The notes beneath the pieces are model-generated. The model ran no database searches, was not told the origin of the DNA, and was given only the letters and a program-made list of their open reading frames with translations. A program made the translations under genes and the position numbers. 64,000 nt of DNA, from the NCBI RefSeq assembly GCF_050948175.1, contig NC_135199.1, positions 5,770,501 through 5,834,500 of the forward strand, in the 5' to 3' direction. This stretch comes from Xylocopa sonorina. Taxonomy: Eukaryota > Arthropoda > Insecta > Hymenoptera > Apidae. Below are positions 25,523 through 37,799 of this stretch, piece by piece (the stretch's first letter is position 1; the number at the start of each line of letters is the position of its first letter).

Positions 25523-28500
25523 TTAATCATCTAACAGAACACTCAGGGGATCCTCACCAATCTTCTCAGGTGTCTTTTTTAGATCTCTTGTTACTGGTTT
25601 TTTAACAGTCGCGCGCGTTTCCCTCATCTTCACCTTCGTCTCGTTCGTAGACTTTTTGCTGAAAATATTATCAACCTCGTCATCTTCATCAGAGGGGAAT
25701 AAAGATTTAGGCGTGACGATGACTTTCTTGGAAGCTGGTATCTTAGCGAAGATATCGTCCTCTCCACTCGATTGATCGGCAAAAATGTCCGTAATGTGCG
25801 AAGTCCTCACAGGTTCTGTAATGCTCGCGAATATACCATTTTTATTCGATTGCTCCTGAATACTACTACTATCCGACTTTTGTGACGGATCAAATCGTTC
25901 AGAAAATATAGTCGTGTCGTCATCGTCATCCTCAAATAAACTTATTTTCTTCGTAGGTTGTTGGACACTGTGTCTCTTTTCAAGTTCACTTTTCAACGTC
26001 GTTTTGTTTGAACCGAGACCAAACAAACTGTCGTCTTCGTCTTCTTCGTCAAACAGGTTCATTTTCGTGTCCTTTAAGGGTTTCTTCACAGCCAAAGTCG
26101 TCGAGAACAAATCACCCTCCGCATCGTCGGTAAACAAATCTAGGACTGATTTTTTCACCGCTTGTTCGTCGGTTAATCTTTTGGTACCGCTAGAGAAAAG
26201 ACTATCGTCTTCGGAAAACAACAAGTTGTTGCCTTTTTCCGGAGATGGTGTTTTCGTAACAAAGGCAAACAACTGACTGGGATCTTTTAATGGGTCATGA
26301 CTATGGTCTCGTAACGGATCAGTTATTTCTTTCGATCCCTCATCGAATTCGGTGGTCTCTTGTTTGGGTCCCGTTTTACTTGCGCGTGCATTTGTATTCG
26401 ACGTGTTTACATTCGAGGTCATACTAGATTCGATCGAGACGTTGCTCTTTTCTGTCTTCTGTACAATTTTCCCCGTATCTACCGTATCGGCGTCCGGTTG
26501 ATTTATATGTGTATCTTTCAACGCTTTGAAACTAGCAGAAGGCTTTTCAGAAGCAACTTGCTTAACCGGAGAGAGGATAGGCGCTCTACCAAACAGCGTA
26601 TCCTCTTTTTGCGGATCTTCCGGTAAATCCGGCGGCACATCAAACAAATCCTCCTCGTCCGTAGATGGAGAGAGTAAAGTATTTTTATTGGTACTCATTG
26701 AACTTTCCTTGCTTATGCTACCAAGTTCAGATTTATCATCCGCAATTAAAAAAATATTGGTGTCAACAGTTTTATGAAGGTTATCGATTGCCGACGAGAC
26801 GAAACGATCAGAAATTGCGCCATGCGCGGCACTAACGTTCGTTACCACTTTATTGAAAATATTTGACGGTTGATTACCTTGACGTTCATCCTGCAAATTA
26901 CTCTCAGAGGCGTCTACGGTATTAAAATCGATTCCGCTTTGCCTTATGGCAGACTTTCGAGCGTGCCTACTCTGCGGCCGACGTTTCGCCTGTATACGAA
27001 CACGATTCTAAAAAAAAAAAAAAAATAGAGAATATTCTGAAAATAGAAACATAGGGGAGGAGTAATTGAATTTGTTTCTTCAGGAAATTACATCACACTT
27101 TAATGATATTTTAATGATTACCTTCGACGCAGTGGTAGACAACGTTTCTACTTGTGCTGGCTCGTCGAAACTTATGGCACTTTCAACGTTACTTTCACTG
27201 GATATCGTCGATGGCTGTGATTGCTTCTGAGCAGTGCTGTCTTCTGCAAATGAATATTTTTCTTTAAATAAAATGTAACGGTTACTAAATGATACCTATA
27301 ATGATACAGAAAAGTAAATATAAGTGAACATAGTGTTACCAGATGCACTTAATGGCGAGATATGACCTTGAGTGCTGACACATCCACCGTCATCGCTATC
27401 TCTATCCGCCATGCTATCTTCCTCGTCTGTCTTTTCTTCACTTTTCCGCCACAATGGTGGTGTATCCATTGGCGATAGAATCTTTAAGTCGCCCATTTTT
27501 CCCATCAAATTTTTTATCTTGCCAGAAACCGCCCGTTTTGCTCCAGAATTATTTTCCTCGGATGGAGGCGACGTACTAGTTGCGTGAATGTCTAATGATT
27601 TTGGAGGACTCTTTTTTATTTCGTGTTCAACATTTTCTGTAGCATTACGTTCTTCATCAATAATATCGTTAGGTACATCTTCAACATCGACTGCTACTAT
27701 TTTCTCGGATGTAGCGACAGAAGCATTCGGTTCTGCGGGTCTTGTAAAGATATTGGAATCGTCCGGTATTTCAGCACGCTTAACAGAAACTTCTTCGTGT
27801 TTCGTATCCTCTTTGGTCTCCAAATTTGGTCGTTCGTTCTCTGTTAGTCTTTCCTTGGTTATACTCTTGGTACTGAATAAATCGTCGTAATCGTCATCTT
27901 CGAATAACAATCCGTGCGATCCGATAGCGGTCGAGAATAGTCCGTTGCCCGAAAGAATATCGCTGTTCTTTCTTTCATTCTTCCCAACGGACAATTTCTC
28001 GTTCGCGATGTCTTTACCGGTTGCAACCGTTTCTGGCGCATATTTATCATTCGACTGTTTTTTGTCGACCGATTTCTTCACAGGAAACAAATCATTCTCC
28101 CCGTCATCATCGTTGAAAATACGAAAGTCACTCTTGGTTTCGCTTCCAACAGGTTTAGTGGCAAACAGATCGGCTTCTTCCGTATCGTCATCGTCGAACA
28201 GGCTGATCTTCTTCGATGCTACGACATTCTCGGTGGCATTATTTTTCGATATCGTGTCCCGAATATTACTCGCGAACAAATCATCGTCAATAATGTCTGA
28301 CAATTTCCTGTTGGACGCGTTGCTCGCCTCTTTGGCTACCGGTTTCGGTGTAATCCCGAAAATATCGACGTCTGGCGAGTCTTTGTTATCGAATATGTTA
28401 ATCTCCTCGTCGAAGAGACCTCTTCGTTGAGTGGATTTCATTTTCTCAGAGTATTGAGAAGCGGCAGTCAATAGATCGCTACTCTTTTGCGACCTTGAAC

Positions 28501-31500
28501 CCGAACTAGTCGTGGAGAACAACTCGTCACCGGAATCGGAATCATCGAACAACGATGACACCTTCGATTTCGTCGGCTTTGAGTTTGCTTTCGGTAAAGG
28601 AGGTGGACCGAACAGATCGTCGCTTTCGAACACATCATCTTGTATAGACGAGATGTCCCCGATCGTCTCGTTTTGGGGCTGATTGTTCGAATTCGTAGTC
28701 GCATTAGCCGGGTTACGTGTACGTGCAGCGAAAAGACTATCGCTACGCACGCGTTCTCGGTAGATTTCCTCCGATTTTAAACCGGTCGACGTCATCTGCG
28801 GTTGAAAATCGACACTGTAACGAAATAAAATTGGATGAACAACCAATAAGCTGCTCGAATAATTAAAGTCGGTTTTTAGATAATTAAGATGCCTAAAACG
28901 CATCGAGAATCAAATCCTTCTTAGTTTCAAATAATATAACACAAAAATCAATCGGGAAACGAAGAAATGATTTTACTAATCTAAACGGAAACATACATTT
29001 TCAATTGTAAATCAGGTACCTTGAATTGTACCTATATCTAACTAGTGTCGAATGTGCCAGTACACTATTCCACAAGACTGTATATTATTGTACAAATACA
29101 GATTAATACAAATAAATTGTATGAAAAGACGTTTGTCACAACTTTATATGATACAACAAATCTGTTTTTAAACTATATATGAAAGAATACTTTATAATTT
29201 TCAACGAATCATAAGTCAAAGAGCAAATATCATTCACAATGGCCTTTGATTTACAAAAATAATATGATAATTTATACATTCCTTAGTCTAAAATGCTGTA
29301 TACGAATACCAACTTACGCATAAATGAAAGGTTAAAAGATCATTCAAAGGTCAATGAAGGAAGAGATAAGACAAGAGAGATTATGCAGAAAATAGAGATA
29401 AGAAAATATATATAAAAGGGGGAATCTATATAATGTAACAAATCAAAATGAAGAGTTTCATCGTAAACACATTTTTGTTAGCGATATGTTTACTTCCAAA
29501 CATAAAAGGTATGGTAATTGCAATATATATAATACGTATTTTTGTCTAACACATCATGAAATAACTAAAAAACATAATTGCATAATTTATTTGCAAAAAT
29601 TAAAATTTTACGTTCTTTTATAAACAGGAGATTGCCAATATGAGGGCGGAACTCTTACTGAAGGAAAGCATTACATAAATTGCCAAGTATGGACGTGTTA
29701 TCCAAATGGAAATATAGCAACCCTCGGGTAAGTGATTTGATCTTAAAACAAACTCATATGTATTCATTAAGCAGTGTAAATATACATATCGTATTGTTAC
29801 ACGTGAAAAATGCGATCAATTATTTAGTATTACACGATAAATATCAATTTCAGATGCGCCACATACGCATGTCCTGAAGGAACACAAATCGGCTACAGAG
29901 AAAATGATTTAAGTAAACCCTATCCGGAATGCTGTGGTGGACCAGTATGCAAAGGAGTAAAATGACTTCTTAATATTCTTTGTTGTACAAAAATGTAAAC
30001 TATAAATAAAATGTAGAAGAATTTAGTACTTACTTAACGTTGATTAATTAAAAATAAATGTAACTAAAAAAAAAATGTTGATCGAATATACGTGTACGGG
30101 ATGATGCTGATTCGGGTTTAGATATAAGAAAACTAAAGGAGCTCGCCTTGAGCTCGCGCATGTACTCGATACAATCACTGCAACGCAATGAAGGATGACT
30201 AATGTTTGGATCATCAATTCAATGACATTTTGTGTGTTTAACACATACATTCATTACCGTATACAGAAAAAAAAGGTAAATTTTTACTAATACATCGTTA
30301 AATATAATTAAGCTTGTTATAGAAGCGATAACATTTTTATTTTCGATAAACAATAAAGTAAAATAAGATTAATACTTACCCTATACTCGAACCTCCTGTG
30401 TTATTAATACTCGGTGGATGTATCGATATTCCGCTGCTATAGTTACTTTCGTCAATGACAGCTGGATTGTCTACGTTATTCCTTGCTACTACGAAATCTC
30501 GTGCGCTAATATTATCGTTCAAAATATTATTTCGCGAATGTTCAACCACTGAAACGCTGTTCACGCTACTTTCATAATTTGCTGGTGTGTTACTGCCAGA
30601 AGATTCAGGTGACTGAGTTCGCGGTATCCTACTCGACAATTTATTTTCAACATCTGAATTTAAGACACCTCCAAGTATTGATATCCCTCCTACAGGTTTC
30701 TACAATAAAATGTTAAATGTAATTCACCTTGCGCGTAGTGAAAATTTAAATTCGAAGTGATACTAACGATAGTTAACATACGCGATCTTACCTTTTTACT
30801 TGATTGTTGATTTTTAGACGATGCAAAGAGATCACTATCTTCATCATCACTGAATAAATTAGTAGTATTTGTATTAGTTTCTGGAGTACTTGTGGCCACA
30901 TTACCAGAAGCTACAGGTGTCACAATATTCAAATATTTCTTTTGTACGTTATCCGTGTTCACTGCTTGATTACCATTATTCGAATATTTATTTTTCGTAA
31001 TTGTTTTAATTGTATTCTTCGACGAAAAGATATCGTCGGAATCTTCGGAGTCAGCGTCAGCGAAAAGATCATCGATCGAAGATTTTGGTTTCGTTGCTGA
31101 AAATACAGATACTTACTAACTATTTCGAAACGAAATTATACAAATCACAAATGGATTTGAATTAAAAAAAAAAAGACTTACAGACTGTATTAATGGGAGG
31201 AGGTACATCAATACTTGCAGGTATAATATTATTCTTATACGATTTAATTGGTTTTTCCTTCCATGAGTTTTCTGTGGATTGATTCATATCATTTAAAAAT
31301 TCTTTACTTCCGCTAAATACAGTTTTAGTTTTATCGCTTAAGACATTTTCATCTTCCTCTGATGTAAACAAATCATCTAAAGGATAAAATACCGAGTAAG
31401 CTAAACATTGATCAACAGCAAGATTGGTTGAATTCGCGTGCATACCTTTAAGTCGATTTATCGACGCTTCATTTTTTTCATCTACAACAGCCGGTTTTTG

Positions 31501-32738
31501 AGCTTGTCGAACTGTACCTAACCGTTTGGCCAATTCTTCTGCAAAATTCGGTTCTACATGATTTGGCAACGGTACCTAAAAATATGATAAGTAACATTTT
31601 TAGAATATTAAAATATGCATAGTGAAAGAATTATCATACAAAAGCATAGCATAAAAAAAGAATTGATAAAAACCTTTGATACATTATCTATAGGAGTAAT
31701 TGATTCAGGAACAGAATCTATATTATTCTGACTAACTACATCTATTTTGTCATTGCCCATGTATGTTATATTGTTTCTTTTACTGTAGTCTGATTCATTC
31801 AACGAAGGTAACGATCCAACAATGTTTGTTTTCTGTACATCATTCGCCCTATAATCCTTAAATGGTACTGTGCCATCATCCTCACTTTCTGACTCTTCAT
31901 CTTCATCTACTTGTTCAGATTCACTACTACTACTGCTTTCTAGACCAATTTTACTTGATTTCATCCATTTTTCAGAGCCAATAACATCAGGTAAAGGTCG
32001 ATCTTGATATGGATTATGTGGCCCCAATACAACACTGCAATTCAATCATCGGTACATTAAGAAAAATTATATTCCAAAAACAAAACTAATGTAACAACTA
32101 CACTTACCTTAGTACTACTTTATTGTCCTCATCTTCGCTGTCGCTATCAACAAACTCCATTTCTTTATATTTCTCATACATTATATTTAGGCCTTGCTTT
32201 ACACTTTCGCTTACGCTAGCTATAAAATCTGCGGTTAGTGAATCCTGATCTTTGGAGTCCTGCAAAGAAATTTTTGTAAAGAAAAAAATCTTAGGTTACA
32301 TTTGGTTAACCTTCAGCTACCTCTATTGTTGTTTCCACTTGTCTCCCAATCTCTATATCGTCCTCTTGCACACGGCTTTCAATAAATTGAGTGTTAGCCA
32401 AAGCCAAAGATGTATTGGTAACATTATCTATAAATATAGCCGTTTCATTTAATTGAGTTGTCAACGAATCCAAAGCTTCCTGAGTCTTATTTACTCTGGA
32501 TGTTAAATTCTATAAAAAATATAAATAAATGCAAATGCTTTTTATATCTCTCTTTAATTATAATGTGCTATTCTATAAGAGAAAAGCGTATGGTAATTTT
32601 AAATCATACTTCAGAGAATTGTTGAAGGTGCTTAAGTAGTCCTGCATCACCTGCTAAGCTCCATTCTCTTCTTTTTTCTCGCATTTCCTCTGTAGTCCAC
32701 GGGTGATCCCATGATTTATCCATTCCATCTGATATGTC
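25523..32738 (-). CDS. WASHC2: WASH complex subunit 2 (FAM21 homologue)
   Basis: Ten coding exons have matching phases: 32610-32738, 32321-32509, 32108-32259, 31674-32034, 31182-31575, 30792-31096, 30380-30699, 27340-28814, 27122-27243 and 25523-27007, about 1,640 residues. FAM21 is the long-tailed subunit of the WASH complex that links actin nucleation to retromer on endosomes. The N-terminal globular region is clear (SWDHPWTTEEM, LANTQFIESRV, YQDRPLPDVIGS). The rest is a disordered acidic tail with at least a dozen Leu-Phe...Asp/Glu...Leu-Phe motifs of the retromer-binding type, such as SLFDDDDTEEADLFA. The last exon opens with the basic lipid-binding segment RIQAKRRPQSRHARK, and the protein ends DPLSVLLDD. 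The first in-frame ATG is at 32721-32723. An upstream mini-exon ending in ATG just before a GTACGT donor (ATG at 32953-32955) would instead add Met before the exon that starts with Asp. The long antisense open frames over the acidic tail are shadows. Confidence 0.93.
29364..29402 (+). promoter_or_regulatory. Two AGATAAG (GATA-factor) sites upstream of the SVWC gene
   Basis: AGATAAG occurs at 29364-29370 and 29396-29402, just before the TATA box. This is the consensus for insect GATA factors, which drive fat-body, haemocyte and gut genes. Their functional use is inferred from position. Confidence 0.4.
29411..29419 (+). promoter_or_regulatory. TATA box of the SVWC gene
   Basis: TATAAAAGG lies 37 bp before the start codon. 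A normal TATA-to-start spacing puts transcription initiation near 29441, leaving a very short 5' leader. Confidence 0.55.
29448..29965 (+). CDS. Secreted single-domain von Willebrand factor C (SVWC) protein
   Basis: Three exons (29448-29508, 29628-29727, 29854-29965) give a 90-residue protein. Residues 1 to about 21 form a signal peptide with the hydrophobic core TFLLAICLL. The mature part has eight cysteines in the SVWC pattern, ending CCGGPVCKG, with the spacing of the family that includes Drosophila Vago. Members are small secreted arthropod proteins induced by infection or nutritional stress; the target of this one is unknown. The ATG sits in a good insect context (CAAAATG). The gene lies wholly inside the WASHC2 intron 28815-30379, on the opposite strand, with its own TATA box upstream and AATAAA at 30005. 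Confidence 0.9.
30005..30010 (+). promoter_or_regulatory. Polyadenylation signal of the SVWC gene
   Basis: AATAAA lies 40 bp after the stop codon of the nested gene, in the same orientation. Confidence 0.65.
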
Positions 32739-34671
32739 CTAATGTATGAAGTTCTTGTTAAATGTACTTAAAATTATTTAAAACGTATCATAACTAGTAC
32801 CAAACAGATTTGGCACAAGATGTTATAAGCAACACTATAATAATCTTTTTCGATAAACGGAAATTAATGTAAATATGTGCTATTGTTTATATTCGTTAAC
32901 CTTCAAATTAGTTTTAAATGTCAATACTCTGGTAGAAATTTATACAACGTACCATACCACCTAGTCCGATTTAATATAACAGACTGTCACTGTTCTTCGT
33001 AATTACGTTCACATATATTGTGTTATTTTTTATCAAACTCGGTAAAAAGAAAAAAAAACCACCCACTTAACAGTTGAAATTATCAACAACAGTGTCCGGC
33101 ACTGTCACTTCTACCGTACGGTATAATTCTTCTATCAGCAGAAAAGTTTCAGGAATGTGTGAAAGTTAGACTGCGGCTTATATTTCACGAGATGTTTTTT
33201 GCTTGTATATATGTCATCGAATAGAAAACACATAGGTATAACGGCTATGCGTTGATGCCTCGAGGCAACAAGTTAAAATAGTTAATCAATTTTCTGCGTA
33301 AAATATTTGATCTGATATTATAATCGTTTGAAAATTAATTTCTAGTAAATTACAGTTTCACAGCTGTTGTACAATAATATTAATAACAAGTGGCATTTGG
33401 AATCCATTAATGCCACCGTTTAAAGATTATACGTGCGTGCACAATCAGATATAATATATCGATAGACATTAAATTGCGCATACTATACTATATTATAGAT
33501 ATGTGTATAGAATTGAAATAATTTTCTAATTGAACAAGTAGAAAAGTGTTTTACTACAGCATACAGCACTGTTACATGCAATGTTGCCAAACCGAACAGT
33601 ATTTTGGTCCGTATTCAACATTCCGCTGTTCGACCGATAGAAGAATAGCACCGTGGATTGTTTGTCAATATCTTTCGAGCCAGTTGATTTTTATTAATTT
33701 CTACGTACAAACCGATTGTTTCACGATGACACAAAAGATAAAAAAAGTATCCTGATTTTAAACGTGTCACGGTAGCTGGTGTACGTGCGCGGAGCACACT
33801 AATAATACTGTCAAGGAGATCATCGTATATGTGGAATAATGCTACTTTTATATGCAAGTGAAGAATTCCATCTGTTTCATTAGAGAAAAGAATATTTGAA
33901 GCCTTCGCACTATAAAAAGTATCTACATGTTTGCGTGAATTAAGTTCTACTGCGATTATATATTACCATGGATATTTAACACGAGAGAGTACTGGTTTTA
34001 TAAGTGAAAGAGTAAAAATTTATAATAAAACAACAAAAACTACATATATATATATATAACCTTTGGTGGAAGAAAAGTTCCATAAATTGGCACTTTTAAT
34101 CGGTAAGTCCATTAAATAGATATACTCTTAATTACAATTTATTTAAAAAACTTAATTGATCGTAAATTTTTATTATAAATCGATTAAACTTTTTCAACAA
34201 TATTAAATATGCGATAGCGTACACACACGCGCATTTATAGTTCAATTAACAATAAATAAGATAATGTGCAAGTCTAATTATTACTCGATAGGGTTATATA
34301 TAATTACAAATGTATTGTTGAATGTTGCCTAACATGTATATTTTAATGCGAAATATATATTTTGTTTGATTTAGATACCTTTTAAAAAATGTACATCAAA
34401 ATGCTGCAGCAAAAAGTCATAGATGGCTTATACAGTAAAGATGAGTACATCCGACAATTGTGTATCTTATTTAGTTGATGCACAAAATACTGTCTTAGGC
34501 AATTGTCCATTTTCTTTATTGCATATCTTTATCTTGCTCTTTCGGAGCATTCTAATTGTCATAAATTATCCAGTGTTCATAAAATCACTTTTAATGAGGC
34601 TGAAAGCACGCATAGGAAGGCGGACTCTCTTTTGAGAAGGTACAGTGTTCTAAAACTGACTTTCATGAACA
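32739..34671. other. Intergenic region between WASHC2 and RYBP 5' ends
   Basis: The two genes are divergent, so this stretch should hold both promoters and 5' UTRs. It is AT-rich with no convincing coding exon. The possible WASHC2 mini-exon ends at about 32953. A TA repeat occupies 34044-34058. Small open frames at 33.5-33.9 and 34.4-34.8 kb have no recognisable content. Confidence 0.5.
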
Positions 34672-35469
34672 ATGAACCATTCGGGAAGTGGAAAACGTCA
34701 GGCGAAGGTTTTGGAAGAAAACTATTGGGACTGCAGTGTTTGTACGTATAGAAATACAGCAGAAGCATTTAAGTGCCTCATGTGTGACGTCCGAAAAGGA
34801 ACTTCTACGCGGAAACCCCGCATTAATCCCCAACTTGTTGCGCAACAGGTTTCTGTAATTTGCTTTCTGATTAGTTGTAAATGAAGGATCCAAGGGTAAG
34901 ACAACAAAAATTCAGTCTATATTTTCTAGAAAATGAAAAATAAGTTTCATTACTGCCACAGGTATTATTACTAATTTTCAATAGAAGCTGAATACTGATA
35001 AGAGTTACTTAGAAATTACAAGTAATCATGTATTGTTTTTCCCTTAAATCCTTGGAATGTATTAATGTATAATGACACAATAAAAATAAAAAAATTATAG
35101 CTACATTAACTTTACTTCATTTATTTATAGGTTGCACAGCAACAATATGTACCACTTTTAAAACCTGGGAAAAAGGAAGGTGGTAGCGGGGGTAGTACAA
35201 CTAGTAGTGGTAAAGAAAAAGACCGTAAATTGGACAAACCAAGGCGTAAAAATAGGCATCCGCCACGTCTTAAAAATATAGACCGTAGTACGGCTCAGAC
35301 CAATGAAGTAACAGTAAACAATGTTACTGTCGTTATTACAGAATATAAACCCAAAGTGAAAAAGAGTTCAGATCAGTCTGGTTTATCTAGTAGTGCTTCT
35401 TCTGAAAACGGAAGTCAGCACGATTCTAATCAGGACTCTAGAAGTCTGGATATAGGGACGGATGCTTAG
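34672..35469 (+). CDS. RYBP: RING1 and YY1-binding protein (RYBP/YAF2 family)
   Basis: Two coding exons, 34672-34848 and 35131-35469, join in phase 0 to give 171 residues. RYBP is a subunit of non-canonical Polycomb repressive complex 1, binding RING1B and ubiquitinated H2A in the nucleus. Near residue 20 is an NZF/RanBP2-type zinc finger, WDCSVCTYRNTAEAFKCLMC, with the right C-x2-C-x10-C-x2-C spacing. It is followed by the family-specific RKGTSTRKPRIN and a Ser/Gly linker. The C-terminal RING1B-binding segment reads PRLKNIDRSTAQ then VTVNNVTVVITEYKP. The start is supported by an in-frame TGA six bases upstream. Non-coding 5' exons are possible. Confidence 0.95.
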
Positions 35470-37799
35470 CTCAATGCTATAATTACATATGTGTACGAAT
35501 TAATCTAATTAATATATTATATCATAATATGTCTCCTAAAGACATATGGCCCATTATGTAGACAAAAACAACCATTTTGTCTATATGTTACAGGTTACAT
35601 AACATTCAATGAGGTCAGATGTGTTATGCTATCAGTGGAATCATTGAATTATGTCTTCAATATAATATAAGAAAAATATGTCGTGTATCGTTGTTTCATG
35701 CTGACACCAAAATTGACTGTTAATATAACAGTAACCTTAACATCCAGAAACATCAACAGAAGTTAGTTGTACTTAATTTTATTTATTTTATATAGATTAA
35801 AAATATTTTAAATTAATATTTAATTGAATATTTTAGATACTTTTATTTGTGCAACTTCGGATGTTACTTATTTTACTTATATAATATTAATTATTTAACA
35901 AATTCATTACATATGCCGTAATAGGGCAAACGGAATTTGATATATCCATTGTTGACATAACAGTGTCTATGTGACTTTCATTGAATCTATAACACCACTG
36001 CCAGAAAGCATGTTGTAAGGTTATTGTTAATTAGAATATTTTAACAAACTCATTTATGTACAATATGAGGTATTTAACTTGTTTATTTAATAATTACTGT
36101 GACAGAGAATTAAGAAACTGGCATTGGTACGTATATATATATATACCTTTATCCCATTCCAAATTATCTATAAATTTCATCTGTTCCCAGCTTTATATTT
36201 TAATAACAATTAATTTTATTAGTGCAAGAATTTTTAATTTATACGTACAGATATACACGAACGTGTGCGCGCGCATGCGAAAGATTATGCAATTAAAAAT
36301 ATGTAATATAGTATATAATATAAACTGAATAAGTAACACATGGTTTTATATATTTCAGGCAATATTTAAGACCACAGCAACAAATTTCGTTAATTTCGTT
36401 GCTCATAATTTATTATATTAAAACATCAGATGTAACTTCTTTATTGCCTTATACTTTCATAGTAGTATAGAAACTTCATAGATTCAATGTAATATTAATC
36501 GAAAATATTTGACCAATTTACTAAATATTAATTTCCTTGTGTAGCAAAATCACAAATATCGACAAATTTCTACAGAAGACATTTTTCCCCCTTACATACT
36601 GGTACGATACAGTAGAGCGTAAAAGCTACAAAGCTAGCTCACATTAGTAACTGCCCAATCACTTGTAACTGTGATTTACAATTCTTTTTATATTTATTTT
36701 TACATATTTTACGTTACCAAGTAAGAAATATATAGCACTATCGAATTGAATCATACAAAATTTATTGTGACTTTATGGACCATAAGTAATATGATTATTT
36801 TATAAAATGCATGAACCTATAAAATGCTATACAACCAATTTCTTTTCAAATTCATGGAAAATATTTGTACGCTCTAGTTAAATTAAAATGTAAAATATTA
36901 ATTTATCATTGAATTTAATATTCTTTATGGTAAACATGAAAGTAAACAATACTTTTACAAACATTTATATACATACAAGTATTCAGATATTAGAAAATTA
37001 TGGAATCATGCAATGTTAAAAAGAATTTATAATATGAACAAAATTAAATTGTAGCTGACAATTCATAAATAATCTCCCATGAATGTCATCGATTTTATAA
37101 ATTTTATAAAATAAAATCTCAAATTTGCGTTAAACAGAAACAAATTCTAATTTTATATATATATTTTGTAACCTTAAAGCTGTAAATCGTTTTCAGATTC
37201 TAATATTTCCTTTTGATAAAAGCTGAAAAATGTCAGTGAGAAATACTTTCAATTGTGTTAGAATACCGCATCTTGAAACAATGTATCCTTAATAATTTTA
37301 CAATTACAGTGTACGACTTGTATAATATACAATTTAAAAATCCATATTTTTAACTATAAGAGGTGTTCAGTGTTCAACTGATCGGACGATATTAATTTCT
37401 AATAATTCAGCAAATTCTCATGTTTTTATAATATTGGATCAATACAAATCAAAAGTTTGTACCAATTGTCTTCGATGTGTAAAAAATATGTTAAAATAAA
37501 ATTGGACTTGTGTGTTGTAAATTATTAGAACATAACTACTATGTTGTACAGATTGTGAAACTTTCGAACATTACTGTTGAAATTAACATTATATTATTAC
37601 AAGGAAAAATAAATTACATGTTTTATTAAGAGAAAGTGTATATGTCAGTTTAACTTTTCAAGTATGTTTCAGTTTTATGTTTTATTTACATTAAGACAAT
37701 GTACAAGTAAAAAAGTAGCACAAATACCTTTGATTTGTAATTTTTACAGAGCTTACCATTAATGTAATTCAGAATTTTTATTACACTCGTCTACTTACT
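35470..37799. other. Convergent intergenic region between RYBP and PWP1
   Basis: The 3' ends of the two genes face each other across AT-rich DNA. I see no exon, RNA gene or mobile element. A short TA run is present near 36.13 kb. Much of this may be 3' UTR. Confidence 0.55.

Noticed and set aside
25914..28430. Long plus-strand frames over WASHC2
   Set aside because: Antisense shadows: repeated Asp/Glu codons read backwards as Ser/Phe codons and rarely give stops.
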